Shown: positions 1-5,181 of the stretch, in pieces
Layout: each line of letters begins with the position of its first letter
Position numbering within the stretch: the stretch's first letter is position 1
The notes under the pieces: generated by a model
Told to the model about the DNA's origin: nothing
Database searches by the model: none
Seen by the model: the letters and a program-made list of their open reading frames with translations, nothing else
Position numbers and translations under genes: made by a program
DNA from: DASSFZ01 sp036514635
GTDB lineage: Bacteria > Chloroflexota > Anaerolineae > Fen-1058
Length of the DNA: 6,864 bases
Direction: 5' to 3'
NCBI GenBank assembly: GCA_036514635.1
Contig: DATBWU010000257.1
Coordinates: 1 to 6,864 of the forward strand

Positions 1-2
1 AA

Positions 3-152
3 GATTCTAAAGATGCCTTTGCGATCGCGGCAGGCTCCGCAGTGAATGCGATCGCATGTACGCTGGCCGTCATTGCGAGGCGGCGTAGCCGCCGAAGCAA
101 TCTCGTGAGCCAGCCGGATGAGATTGCTTCGCCGCTGCGCGGCTCGCAATGA
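3..152 (+). CDS. Possible 3' end of a gene entering from upstream, finished by a repeat element
   Basis: Frame 3 is open from the window edge to a TGA at 150-152, giving 49 residues with no start inside the window. The first 22 residues begin DSKDAFAIAAGSAVNAIA, an alanine-rich stretch that would suit a C-terminal helix. The remaining residues, from about base 69, are only the translation of the CATTGCGAG palindrome at 68-154 (Arg/Ser-rich, ending LRGSQ). If real, this is the end of an unidentified protein whose native stop was replaced when the element inserted. I do not recognise a family from so short a fragment. A 150-bp open frame in GC-rich DNA can occur by chance, so this is a weak call. 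Confidence 0.3.
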   Translation, partial: DSKDAFAIAAGSAVNAIACTLAVIARRRSRRSNLVSQPDEIASPLRGSQ

Positions 153-154
153 CG
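68..154. repeat. Cloverleaf palindromic element, copy 1 (CATTGCGAG family)
   Basis: The outer stem CGTCATTGCGAG (68-79) pairs perfectly with CTCGCAATGACG (143-154). Inside it are three arms: GGCGGC-GTA-GCCGCC (79-93), the long arm GAAGCAATCTC (94-104) with GAGATTGCTTC (120-130), and GCCGC-TGC-GCGGC (131-143). The arms share one base at each junction with the outer stem. Single-stranded DNA or RNA could therefore fold as a cloverleaf. Copy 2 is at 4843-4924. Palindromes of this CATTGCGAG...CTCGCAATG type are known as dispersed non-coding repeats in many bacterial genomes. No transposase is present, so mobility would have to come from elsewhere. Confidence 0.85.
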
Positions 155-205
155 CCCCCCAAAGTGAAGTACGGCTCTACCGGTTCTAGCGGGAAATCCT
201 GTTCG

Positions 206-284
206 CCGCAAAGTCTTTGGACGCGGACCCGCACTGCCCGCTGCCGCAGGCAGTGGGGCAAGTGTTGCGCGGATTTACGCAGAT
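206..284 (+). repeat. Dispersed repeat, copy A (direct repeat of 6614-6694)
   Basis: This 79-bp block matches 6614-6694 in the same orientation, with a few substitutions and two single-base indels. A core of 40 bases is identical (226-265 against 6635-6674). The core contains a hairpin, CACTGCC (232-238) with GGCAGTG (249-255). The 3' end (268-284) is an inverted copy of the ATCNGCGT decamer motif seen at 473-502. A short minus-strand open frame crosses both copies and begins with the same residues, but it follows the repeat and diverges outside it, so it is not treated as a gene. Confidence 0.85.
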
Positions 285-340
285 GAGAGCGTTCGGCAAT
301 TGCCTTGCGCCTGTCGCCCGACGATGAATCGTCGGGCTAA

Positions 341-366
341 TCAAGAAAAGCCGGATCAATCCGGCT
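341..366 (-). terminator. Candidate intrinsic terminator, minus strand
   Basis: Read on the minus strand, AGCCGGAT-TG-ATCCGGCT (366-349) is followed directly by TTTCTTGA. It is the first stem with a T-rich tail downstream of the ABC exporter operon, whose last stop is at 556, about 190 bp away. The stem shares bases with the plus-strand terminator stem, so the two folds are mutually exclusive. It may end the operon transcript, but the distance and short loop make this tentative. Confidence 0.4.
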
Positions 367-406
367 GAAGCGGCAAGCAGCCTGCTTCAGCCGGATTCGC
401 TTTTTT
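358..406 (+). terminator. Candidate intrinsic terminator, plus strand
   Basis: AATCCGGCTGAAGC (358-371) pairs perfectly with GCTTCAGCCGGATT (384-397) around a 12-nt loop. Six T residues follow at 401-406. The form is that of a Rho-independent terminator for transcription coming from the left edge of the window, for instance from the gene fragment ending at 152. It is embedded in the palindrome at 316-429, so it may be a property of the repeat. Confidence 0.55.
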
Positions 407-472
407 AGCCCGGTGATTCATCACCGGGCGCTGCCCGCGAATTACCGAATGCTCTCCAGATTTTTCAGCCCG

Positions 473-502
473 ATCCGTGTTCATCCGCGTTTATCCGCGT
501 CC
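473..502 (+). repeat. Three-unit decamer tandem repeat (ATCCGYGTNN)
   Basis: The units are ATCCGTGTTC, ATCCGCGTTT and ATCCGCGTCC, exactly 10 bp apart. Two-unit relatives occur at 6703-6720 in the same orientation, and at 268-284 and 6678-6694 inverted. It lies between the palindrome at 316-429 and the end of the ABC operon. Decamers of this type are common non-coding repeats in several bacterial phyla. No function is shown here. Confidence 0.7.
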
Positions 503-555
503 CATTTCCCGTCAAAGCCGCGAGAGTCTGAAATACATCCCTTTCCTCCACATGG

Positions 556-1791
556 TCACCCTCGCAACTGGCCGAGGATGCGCCGCAGGTTCAGGCTCTC
601 AATCGACAGCAGCGTGTCGGCGCGGAAGAAACGAGCCGAGAGCAGGACGAGAAGATACGCCGTGATCGCCAGCCCGATCAATCCCAGCCCCAACTGCCAG
701 ACCGGCACGCTGGTGATCGTCATGCGAGTGATCATCGTCGTCGGCGCGGTGAGCGGGAACAGGCTCAAGATCGTCGCCAGATCGCCATTCGGTGACGAGA
801 TAATCACGCCGCTGAACCAGATGGGCAGGAGCAGCGGCAAAATCATGACGAACGTGAACTGAGTCCCTTCGCGCGCCGTCGGCGCAAGCGCGCCCAACGC
901 GCCCAACGCCGATCCGTATAGCAGGTAGCCCAGCACAAAGTACAGCAGCGCCCACACGATGAACTCGGGCCGCAAGTTGAAAGACGATCCGCCGCTTCCC
1001 CCGAACAGCCCGCCGCCTTGCCCCAGCGCCAGATAGCTCACACCCAACCACACGGCCATCTGGAGCAAAGCGACCAGCCCTAGCCCCACCACCTTGCCCA
1101 GCATCAAATCGCGCGGACGTAGACTGAGCAGCAACACCTCGACCGTGCGGTTCTCCTTTTCCTTCGACACACTCTGCAGCATGAACCCGCTGCTCATCGT
1201 GATCACGAAGAAGAATACGAACGGAACCAGGATCACCGCCGGGTTGCTCGCGTCATTTCGAGGTTGTCCGGGAGCCAGCCGATGGTCCTCGACACTGGAC
1301 GTGGGATTCACCAGGGCTGCCGCCAGCGGTGCACTGCCGGCCAGGTTGAAGTTGACGATGTACTCGAAGAGATTGCTCCGATCGAGGCTGCTGAACAGGC
1401 TGAACTTGCTGTCCACCATCACTAGGTTACCCGTGTGGACAAAGTCGGACGGGACGATGAAATACTGGCTCACCTCGCCGGCTTCCAGCGCGGTCTGCGC
1501 CGAGGCCGTGTCCGGGAAGCGGCGCACCGAGCGGGCGGGAATGGCGACTCCCTCCGCCGTGCGCTCCGGAATCGTCTTAACGACCCCGGCTTCGTCGACG
1601 TAGCCGATTGCCGAGGCGCTGCTGAAGAACCGGCTCACGTCGAACGATTGGAACGAGTCGAGCGCCGCCCGCTGCGAGAAGATGTTGAGTGCCACGATCA
1701 TCGCCGGGAATAGAAACGTCATGATCCAGAATGACGGCTTGCTCAACATCGTGACGATTTCGTGCCGGATAACCAAGAGAACGTTACGCAT
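556..1791 (-). CDS. ABC-2 type exporter permease (NatB/YhaP-like), second permease of the operon
   Basis: This is a membrane subunit of an ABC exporter, 411 residues. A first membrane helix (about 21-40) is followed by a large extracytoplasmic domain (about 41-185). A cluster of hydrophobic helices fills roughly 186-207, 230-256, 278-303, 312-332, 340-358 and 364-385. Between the second and third helices is the family hallmark EKENRTVEVLLLSLRP (about 210-226), a cytoplasmic coupling segment of NatB-type (COG1668-like) permeases. I place the start at the ATG at 1791 because AGGTGA lies five bases upstream. A GTG at 1800 would add three residues. It is the last gene of the operon, 60 bp after the stop of permease 1, with a heptad repeat between. 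Sodium or drug export is known for relatives, but the substrate here cannot be read from the sequence. Confidence 0.88.
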   Translation of the reverse strand: MRNVLLVIRHEIVTMLSKPSFWIMTFLFPAMIVALNIFSQRAALDSFQSFDVSRFFSSASAIGYVDEAGVVKTIPERTAEGVAIPARSVRRFPDTASAQTALEAGEVSQYFIVPSDFVHTGNLVMVDSKFSLFSSLDRSNLFEYIVNFNLAGSAPLAAALVNPTSSVEDHRLAPGQPRNDASNPAVILVPFVFFFVITMSSGFMLQSVSKEKENRTVEVLLLSLRPRDLMLGKVVGLGLVALLQMAVWLGVSYLALGQGGGLFGGSGGSSFNLRPEFIVWALLYFVLGYLLYGSALGALGALAPTAREGTQFTFVMILPLLLPIWFSGVIISSPNGDLATILSLFPLTAPTTMITRMTITSVPVWQLGLGLIGLAITAYLLVLLSARFFRADTLLSIESLNLRRILGQLRG

Positions 1792-1796
1792 CGCAT

Positions 1797-1802
1797 TCAC
1801 CT
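1797..1802 (-). promoter_or_regulatory. Ribosome binding site deciding the start of permease 2
   Basis: AGGTGA on the minus strand lies five bases before the ATG at 1791-1789. It overlaps the alternative GTG at 1800-1798, which itself has no purine-rich site in the upstream heptad repeat. This favours the shorter, 411-residue product. Confidence 0.6.
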
Positions 1803-1810
1803 GTTCTGAA

Positions 1811-1852
1811 CAGTGGTCAGTGATCAGTGGTCACTGTTTACTGTTCACTGCT
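1811..1852. repeat. Heptad tandem repeat between two operon genes
   Basis: On the plus strand six 7-base units run in register: CAGTGGT, CAGTGAT, CAGTGGT, CACTGTT, TACTGTT and CACTGCT. The second half is close to the reverse complement of the first, so AACAGTG (1809-1815) can pair with CACTGTT (1832-1838). The last unit overlaps the stop codon of permease 1. The block fills almost the whole 51-60 bp gap between the permeases. Heptads built on CAGTGA are a known kind of dispersed low-complexity repeat in some bacteria. Confidence 0.75.
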
Positions 1853-3057
1853 CACGCTCTGCCTCTCACGGCGGCCAGCATTTCTTTGAAGCGGAGTCGT
1901 TGTCCGTACTGCAACATGCCGAAGCGGAAGATGCGCGCGGCAGCCCAGATGCTCACCACCGCCGAGCCGGCCAACAGCAGCCACCCGGCGATCAACTGCC
2001 ATACCGGGATCACCGTCACGCCCCAGCGCAGCGTCACCGTGACGAACGAAGTCGTGGGGAACAGCGTCAGGAACGTCGCAATCGGGCTGTTAGGGTCGCC
2101 GAAGAAGATGGCGATAAAGAAGTACGGCACGGAAAACAACACGCTCACGATGCCCGCCACCTGTTGCCCCTGGCGCACCTCGGTGACGACACTGCCGATT
2201 GCGATCATGACACCGGCCATCAGCACGTAGGCCGGCAGGAAGTAAATGGCAATCACCAGAACGAACGACCACGGCAGTCGAACGGCGCGCAACGCCTCCA
2301 GATAATGAGCGCCGATCGCCAGCCCCGCGACGACGACCGCCAGCAGAATGATCAGTTGTGCCAGCCCAACGGCGATCAGCCCGATCGCTTTGCCGCCGAT
2401 GAGTTGCTCCGGCGTCAGGGAGGTCGCCATGATCTCGACGGTGCGGCTCTCTTTCTCGTCGGCTACCGCCTGCATCAGGTAACTGGCTGCCCCCATCACC
2501 GAAATGGTGAAGAGCAGGCCGACGCCAAACGGCAGGAGGAAATTGACAAATCCGTCGCCGCTGACTTCCTGTCGCCCATCGGCTGATCGCAGGGTGACCG
2601 TGATGCCTTCCAGAAGTCGCTGCCGCACGTCGGCGGGTAGATCGGTCGCAAGGTTAGATCGAATGAAGTACTGAAAATCCCTGCGCGCCTGCTCGGAAGG
2701 CTCGTCTTCCCAGTAATACCGTGTCACCGTCCGAGTCTCCAGATAATCGGGCGGCAGGACGTAGTAGACCTGAATCTCCTTCGCGGCCAGCGCGGCGCGC
2801 GCCGAGGCTTCGTCGGCGAAGGCGCGCATCGGGATCAGCGAGTTGCCCTGCTCGTCCGTCGTCGGCGCAGGCGCGCGCAAAACGCCTGCGTGATCCACGT
2901 AACCGACCGGCCGGCGATCCGTGCCGATGGCCGTGAGAATGCCGATCGCGATGATCACGGAGAAAAACAGCGGCATCGCCAGCGTGCCCAGGAGGAACGA
3001 TCGCTTGCGGACGACCTTGAGGTACTCGTGTTTGGCGATCAGCCACAACTTACGCAT
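1852..3057 (-). CDS. ABC-2 type exporter permease (NatB/YhaP-like), first permease of the operon
   Basis: This is a 401-residue membrane subunit of the same exporter. The N-terminus is a short cytoplasmic tail (MRKLWLIAKHEYLKVVRKRS) followed by one helix (about 21-44). An extracytoplasmic domain covers about 45-170, and about six helices follow (near 171-196, 226-250, 263-289, 298-320, 325-342 and 352-376). The segment DEKESRTVEIMATSLTP (about 200-216) matches the coupling motif of the partner permease, so the two are diverged paralogues that probably form a heterodimer. The ATG at 3057 has GGGAGG six bases upstream (3069-3064). It overlaps the end of the ATPase gene by 8 nt, which suggests translational coupling. 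The stop lies inside a heptad repeat. The transported substrate is unknown. Confidence 0.9.
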   Translation of the reverse strand: MRKLWLIAKHEYLKVVRKRSFLLGTLAMPLFFSVIIAIGILTAIGTDRRPVGYVDHAGVLRAPAPTTDEQGNSLIPMRAFADEASARAALAAKEIQVYYVLPPDYLETRTVTRYYWEDEPSEQARRDFQYFIRSNLATDLPADVRQRLLEGITVTLRSADGRQEVSGDGFVNFLLPFGVGLLFTISVMGAASYLMQAVADEKESRTVEIMATSLTPEQLIGGKAIGLIAVGLAQLIILLAVVVAGLAIGAHYLEALRAVRLPWSFVLVIAIYFLPAYVLMAGVMIAIGSVVTEVRQGQQVAGIVSVLFSVPYFFIAIFFGDPNSPIATFLTLFPTTSFVTVTLRWGVTVIPVWQLIAGWLLLAGSAVVSIWAAARIFRFGMLQYGQRLRFKEMLAAVRGRA

Positions 3058-3964
3058 CCACCGCCTCCCGCGTGTGGGTCACGACCGAGATGAAGATGTC
3101 GTCGAGCGACGGCTCGGCAATCTCGAAACGCTCGATCTTGATGCCGTCCCGGTTCGCCAGCGTGCGGAACACATCCTGCGGCGAAGCGCCCGGCGCGAGC
3201 GCCATGTGCCAGTCGCCGTTGACCTGGCGCGTCTCCAACACGCCGGGGATGTTGGTAAAATCGCCCGTGCCTTTCACCGCCACCGCGTTTCCGGCGAAGT
3301 TGCGCTTGATCTGCTCGACCTCGCCATACAGCACGGTGCGCCCCCGGTCGATCAGCGCGATGCGGCTGCACATCGCCTCGACCTGGTACATCTGGTGCGT
3401 GCACATGATGATCGTCTTGCCGGCCTGCTGCTGCTCGCGGATGATTTCCTCCACCAGCCGCGTGTTCACCGGATCGAGGCCGGCGAACGGCTCGTCGACC
3501 ACGATCAGGTCCGGCTCGTGCAAGAGCGTGGCGATGAGTTGCGCCTTCTGCTGCATGCCCTTGCTCAACTCCTGCACTTTCTTGAAGCGATGCTCGTACA
3601 GATCGAGCCGCTTCAGCCAGTTCACCAGGTTGCGGCGAGCGGCGGCTTCGCTCATGCCCTTCAGCGTGGCGAGGAAGACCAACGTCGGCTCGAGCTTGAG
3701 GTCTTTGTACAGGCCGCGCTCTTCCGGCAGGTAGCCGATCCGATTCTTCTTGGCCTCGTCGAGCTTGCCGCCGAGCACGGAGATGTCGCCGCCCTCGGAC
3801 TTGAAGATGTCCATCATCATGCGGATGGTCGTCGTCTTGCCCGCGCCGTTAGGGCCGAGCAGGCCGAAGATCTCGCCCGCATACACGTCGAACGAAACAT
3901 CCTCCACTGCCCGCACCGGGCCAAAGGATTTGCGGACGTGCGAAATAGATACGGTCGGTTGCAT
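3050..3964 (-). CDS. ABC exporter ATP-binding protein (NatA/YhaQ-like)
   Basis: This 304-residue cytoplasmic ATPase should power the two permeases encoded downstream. Visible in order are Walker A GPNGAGKT (37-44), the Q-loop region GYLPEERGLY (77-86), signature LSKGMQQ (133-139), Walker B LIVVDEP (153-159) with catalytic E158, D-loop GLDP (162-165) and switch histidine H190. Glutamate at 81 stands where many ABC proteins have glutamine, and LSKGM replaces LSGGQ. Both are usual for the NatA/YhaQ branch. Residues from about 215 form a C-terminal domain of the DUF4162 kind, ending SLDDIFISVV. AGGAGC lies just upstream of the ATG. It is the first gene of a three-gene operon, and the gene order fits Na+/drug/peptide exporters of this family. 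The substrate cannot be assigned. Confidence 0.93.
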   Translation of the reverse strand: MQPTVSISHVRKSFGPVRAVEDVSFDVYAGEIFGLLGPNGAGKTTTIRMMMDIFKSEGGDISVLGGKLDEAKKNRIGYLPEERGLYKDLKLEPTLVFLATLKGMSEAAARRNLVNWLKRLDLYEHRFKKVQELSKGMQQKAQLIATLLHEPDLIVVDEPFAGLDPVNTRLVEEIIREQQQAGKTIIMCTHQMYQVEAMCSRIALIDRGRTVLYGEVEQIKRNFAGNAVAVKGTGDFTNIPGVLETRQVNGDWHMALAPGASPQDVFRTLANRDGIKIERFEIAEPSLDDIFISVVTHTREAVDA

Positions 3965-3999
3965 GTTGCTCCTGGATAGACTGCGGGAATGCAGATGTG

Positions 4000-4028
4000 A
4001 TTATAATCGGTCAGTCTGGGAATGCTTC
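4000..4028 (-). promoter_or_regulatory. Candidate promoter of the ABC exporter operon
   Basis: A perfect TATAAT reads on the minus strand at 4005-4000. It would start transcription near 3993 and give a leader of about 29 nt before the ATPase ATG. The hexamer 17 bp upstream (GAAGCA, 4028-4023) is a poor -35 box, so an activator or another sigma factor may be needed. The octamer ATTATAAT is self-complementary, so the plus strand shows the same box, but no gene lies in front of it. The remaining DNA up to the ferritin terminator (4029-4150) holds no gene that I recognise. Confidence 0.5.
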
Positions 4029-4150
4029 AGTCCCGAAACCGGCTCAAGTTTAGGGGGTCTTGGAAGGAGAAACCTGAGCACCGTCACCCAGATTGCCGAC
4101 AAAAGATCAGGGCGGGAATTGACGCGGAGACCGCCCACGGATCGAACTCT

Positions 4151-4184
4151 GGAAAAGAACCGTCCGAGGCTTTCCTCAGACGGT
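4151..4184 (-). terminator. Intrinsic terminator of the ferritin gene
   Basis: On the minus strand ACCGTCTGAGG (4184-4174) and CCTCGGACGGT (4169-4159) form an 11-bp stem with one G-T wobble, closed by the tetraloop AAAG. TCTTTTCC follows. It begins six bases after the ferritin stop codon. Together with the promoter at 4768-4796 it makes ferritin a one-gene transcription unit, separate from the ABC operon downstream. Confidence 0.85.
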
Positions 4185-4189
4185 GGCGC

Positions 4190-4711
4190 TTACTCGCCCG
4201 CTGCGGGCCGGCTTGCGCTTCCCCCCGATTTGGATTGCCGCACGACGAAGTCTTCCACCAACAAGAGATTGTCGCCCGCGCGCTTGATCGTGCGCAGCAG
4301 CGTGTCCATGCTGGTCACTTCTTCCAACTGCTCGTTGACGAACCATTGGAGGAAGATCTGCGCCAGGTTGTCGTTCTCCTTCATCGCCAGCCCGACGAGA
4401 TCGTTGATCTGCTTGGTGACGGCCAGCTCCCAATCCAGCGCAAGCTGCACGGCTTCCGCAGCCGATGCAAAGGTGGCCTTGCCCGCCGGGACGGGCGGAA
4501 TCTCCAGCAGGCCGCCGGCTTCGGTGACGTAATGCGCGATCTTCATCGCGTGCATTTTCTCTTCTTCAGCCTGCACGTAGAACTTGGCCGCCAGTTGCGG
4601 CAATGCCTCGCGCTCGAAGTAGGCGGCGAGCATGACATACTGAACAGACGCGCCGAACTCGCGGCTGACTTGTTGGCTGAAGGCTTTCGCCAGAGTCTCG
4701 CTGATGAGCAT
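4190..4711 (-). CDS. ftnA: Non-haem ferritin (FtnA-type)
   Basis: This is a cytoplasmic iron-storage protein of 173 residues, close to the usual 165-175. It should assemble as a 24-subunit cage that oxidises Fe(II) and stores it as mineral. Alignment by eye to E. coli FtnA recovers the ferroxidase ligands at E18, E51, H54, E95, Q128 and E131. The motifs EEEKMHAM (50-57), DWELAVTKQIN (93-103) and FLQWFVNEQLEE (120-131) are typical. There is no haem-binding methionine pattern that I can identify as bacterioferritin. The last about 15 residues are a Gly/Ser/Ala-rich tail. The ATG at 4711 has AAGGAG seven bases upstream (4724-4719). The gene has its own promoter and terminator and is divergent from the MFS gene. 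No clear Fur box was seen. Confidence 0.95.
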   Translation of the reverse strand: MLISETLAKAFSQQVSREFGASVQYVMLAAYFEREALPQLAAKFYVQAEEEKMHAMKIAHYVTEAGGLLEIPPVPAGKATFASAAEAVQLALDWELAVTKQINDLVGLAMKENDNLAQIFLQWFVNEQLEEVTSMDTLLRTIKRAGDNLLLVEDFVVRQSKSGGSASRPAAGE

Positions 4712-4767
4712 GGGGTCTCTCCTTGAATTCAGGGTTCAAACGTGGATCGGATGCGCGAACCAGCATA

Positions 4768-4796
4768 ATTACAGCATACCCATCGGGCAGTGTCAA
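4768..4796 (-). promoter_or_regulatory. Sigma-70-like promoter of the ferritin gene
   Basis: On the minus strand a consensus -35 TTGACA (4796-4791) is followed after exactly 17 bp by TGTAAT (4773-4768), five of six matches to TATAAT. The preceding TGC gives an extended -10. Transcription would begin near 4761, leaving a leader of about 50 nt. This is the best promoter match in the window and implies strong housekeeping expression unless it is repressed. Confidence 0.85.
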
Positions 4797-4809
4797 GGGT
4801 CGCCCGACG

Positions 4810-4957
4810 GGGTAATCGCATTTCAAGTGTGGTCACCTAGCGCGTCATTGCGAGGCGCGGAGCGCCGTGGCAATCGCTGGACAGGGCGGGATTGCCGCGC
4901 CACCTGCGGTGGCTCGCAATGACGATTCAGGCTATTCCTGTCCAAATGCGATTGCCC
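4810..4957. repeat. 14-bp inverted repeat enclosing cloverleaf copy 2
   Basis: GGGTAATCGCATTT (4810-4823) and AAATGCGATTGCCC (4944-4957) are reverse complements at 13 of 14 positions. They bracket the cloverleaf element at 4843-4924, with about 20 bp of unrelated sequence on each side. The arrangement looks like terminal inverted repeats or a larger extrudable palindrome. It lies 13 bp upstream of the ferritin -35 box. Confidence 0.65.
4843..4924. repeat. Cloverleaf palindromic element, copy 2 (CATTGCGAG family)
   Basis: It has the same 12-bp outer stem as copy 1: CGTCATTGCGAG (4843-4854) with CTCGCAATGACG (4913-4924). The three inner arms have different sequences but the same layout: GGCGC-GGA-GCGCC (4854-4866), GGCAATC (4869-4875) with GATTGCC (4890-4896), and GCCACC-TGC-GGTGGC (4899-4913). 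Keeping the pairing while changing the bases argues that the fold, not the sequence, is maintained. The element sits between the divergent ferritin and MFS genes. Confidence 0.85.
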
Positions 4958-5000
4958 TGGCCGCTCGACCGTAGGGTAGATTCCAGTGGCGATAAGTTGC

Positions 5001-5034
5001 CTTGGTGTATCTTCGTGTCTTGGTGACTTGGTGG
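5001..5034 (+). repeat. Octamer tandem repeat (CTTNGTGN)
   Basis: The units are CTTGGTGT, CTTCGTGT, CTTGGTGA and CTTGGTGG. The last three are exactly in register (5011-5034) and the first is offset by two bases. This is a recognisable dispersed low-complexity motif of bacterial intergenic DNA. The rest of 4958-5118 holds no gene or site that I can support. Confidence 0.6.
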
Positions 5035-5118
5035 TTAAGAATCCAGGCTTTTCGGACAGGCTCTCAGTAGTCGATTTGCTTGTAGAAGGGTGGGAGGATT
5101 TCAGCGGTAAGGTTTCGA

Positions 5119-5147
5119 TTGCATCCGCGCCTGAATGCTCTTATACT
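5119..5147 (+). promoter_or_regulatory. Candidate promoter of the MFS gene
   Basis: TATACT (5142-5147) is a good -10 box, and TTGCAT (5119-5124) lies 17 bp upstream with a matching TTG. Transcription would start near 5154, about 28 nt before the ATG at 5182. Use of this promoter would exclude the in-frame TTG at 5119 as a start codon, because it would not be transcribed. Confidence 0.45.
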
Positions 5148-5150
5148 TAC

Positions 5151-5177
5151 ATTCCCCGCTGGGTGGGCACGGGGAAT
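5151..5177 (+). promoter_or_regulatory. Hairpin over the MFS ribosome binding site
   Basis: ATTCCCCG (5151-5158) pairs perfectly with CGGGGAAT (5170-5177) around an 11-nt loop. The right arm contains GGGGA (5171-5175), the only ribosome-binding-like sequence before the ATG at 5182. Folding would hide it. If transcription starts near 5154, only the five C-G pairs of the stem remain. Translational control is an inference. Confidence 0.4.
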
Positions 5178-5181
5178 CGCT

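Larger units (their letters stand above)
316..429. repeat. Nested palindrome resembling a REP doublet (REPIN-like)
   Basis: Two terminal hairpins lie in inverted orientation: GCCCGACGAT-GA-ATCGTCGGGC (316-337) and GCCCGGTGAT-TC-ATCACCGGGC (408-429). When one is reversed they are identical except for paired, compensatory changes in the stem. The adjoining GGGCTAA (334-340 region) and TTAGCCC (405-411) can also pair with each other. Between them sit two more hairpins: AGCCGGAT-CA-ATCCGGCT (349-366) and a 14-bp stem (358-371 with 384-397). Two short imperfect palindromes facing each other across a structured spacer is the architecture of REPIN elements. The family assignment is by structure only. 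Confidence 0.7.

Noticed and set aside
21..55. Two GCGATCGC octamers (21-28 and 48-55), the cyanobacterial HIP1 sequence
   Set aside because: One more occurs in the MFS gene (6430-6437), but three copies in a GC-rich 6.9-kb window are not enough to suggest a cyanobacterium, and the rest of the window does not fit one.
3126..3144. Glutamate instead of glutamine in the ATPase Q-loop region and LSKGM signature considered as signs of a broken ATPase
   Set aside because: These variants are usual in the NatA/YhaQ branch, and Walker A, Walker B glutamate and switch histidine are all intact, so the protein is probably active.
2921..3979. Long plus-strand open frame (352 codons) opposite the ABC ATPase and permease 1
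   Set aside because: It is the complement of two clear ABC genes. Its translation is rich in His, Arg and Asp without domain motifs, as expected of an antisense shadow in GC-rich DNA.
4110..4136. GGGCGG/CCGCCC hairpin between the ferritin terminator and the ABC promoter
   Set aside because: A six-pair stem with a 15-nt loop and no T-run is weak, and nothing around it suggests a leader RNA or riboswitch.
4022..4726. Plus-strand open frame opposite ferritin
   Set aside because: It lies antisense to a ferritin with all six ferroxidase ligands, and crosses that gene's terminator and promoter side. It shows no domain of its own.
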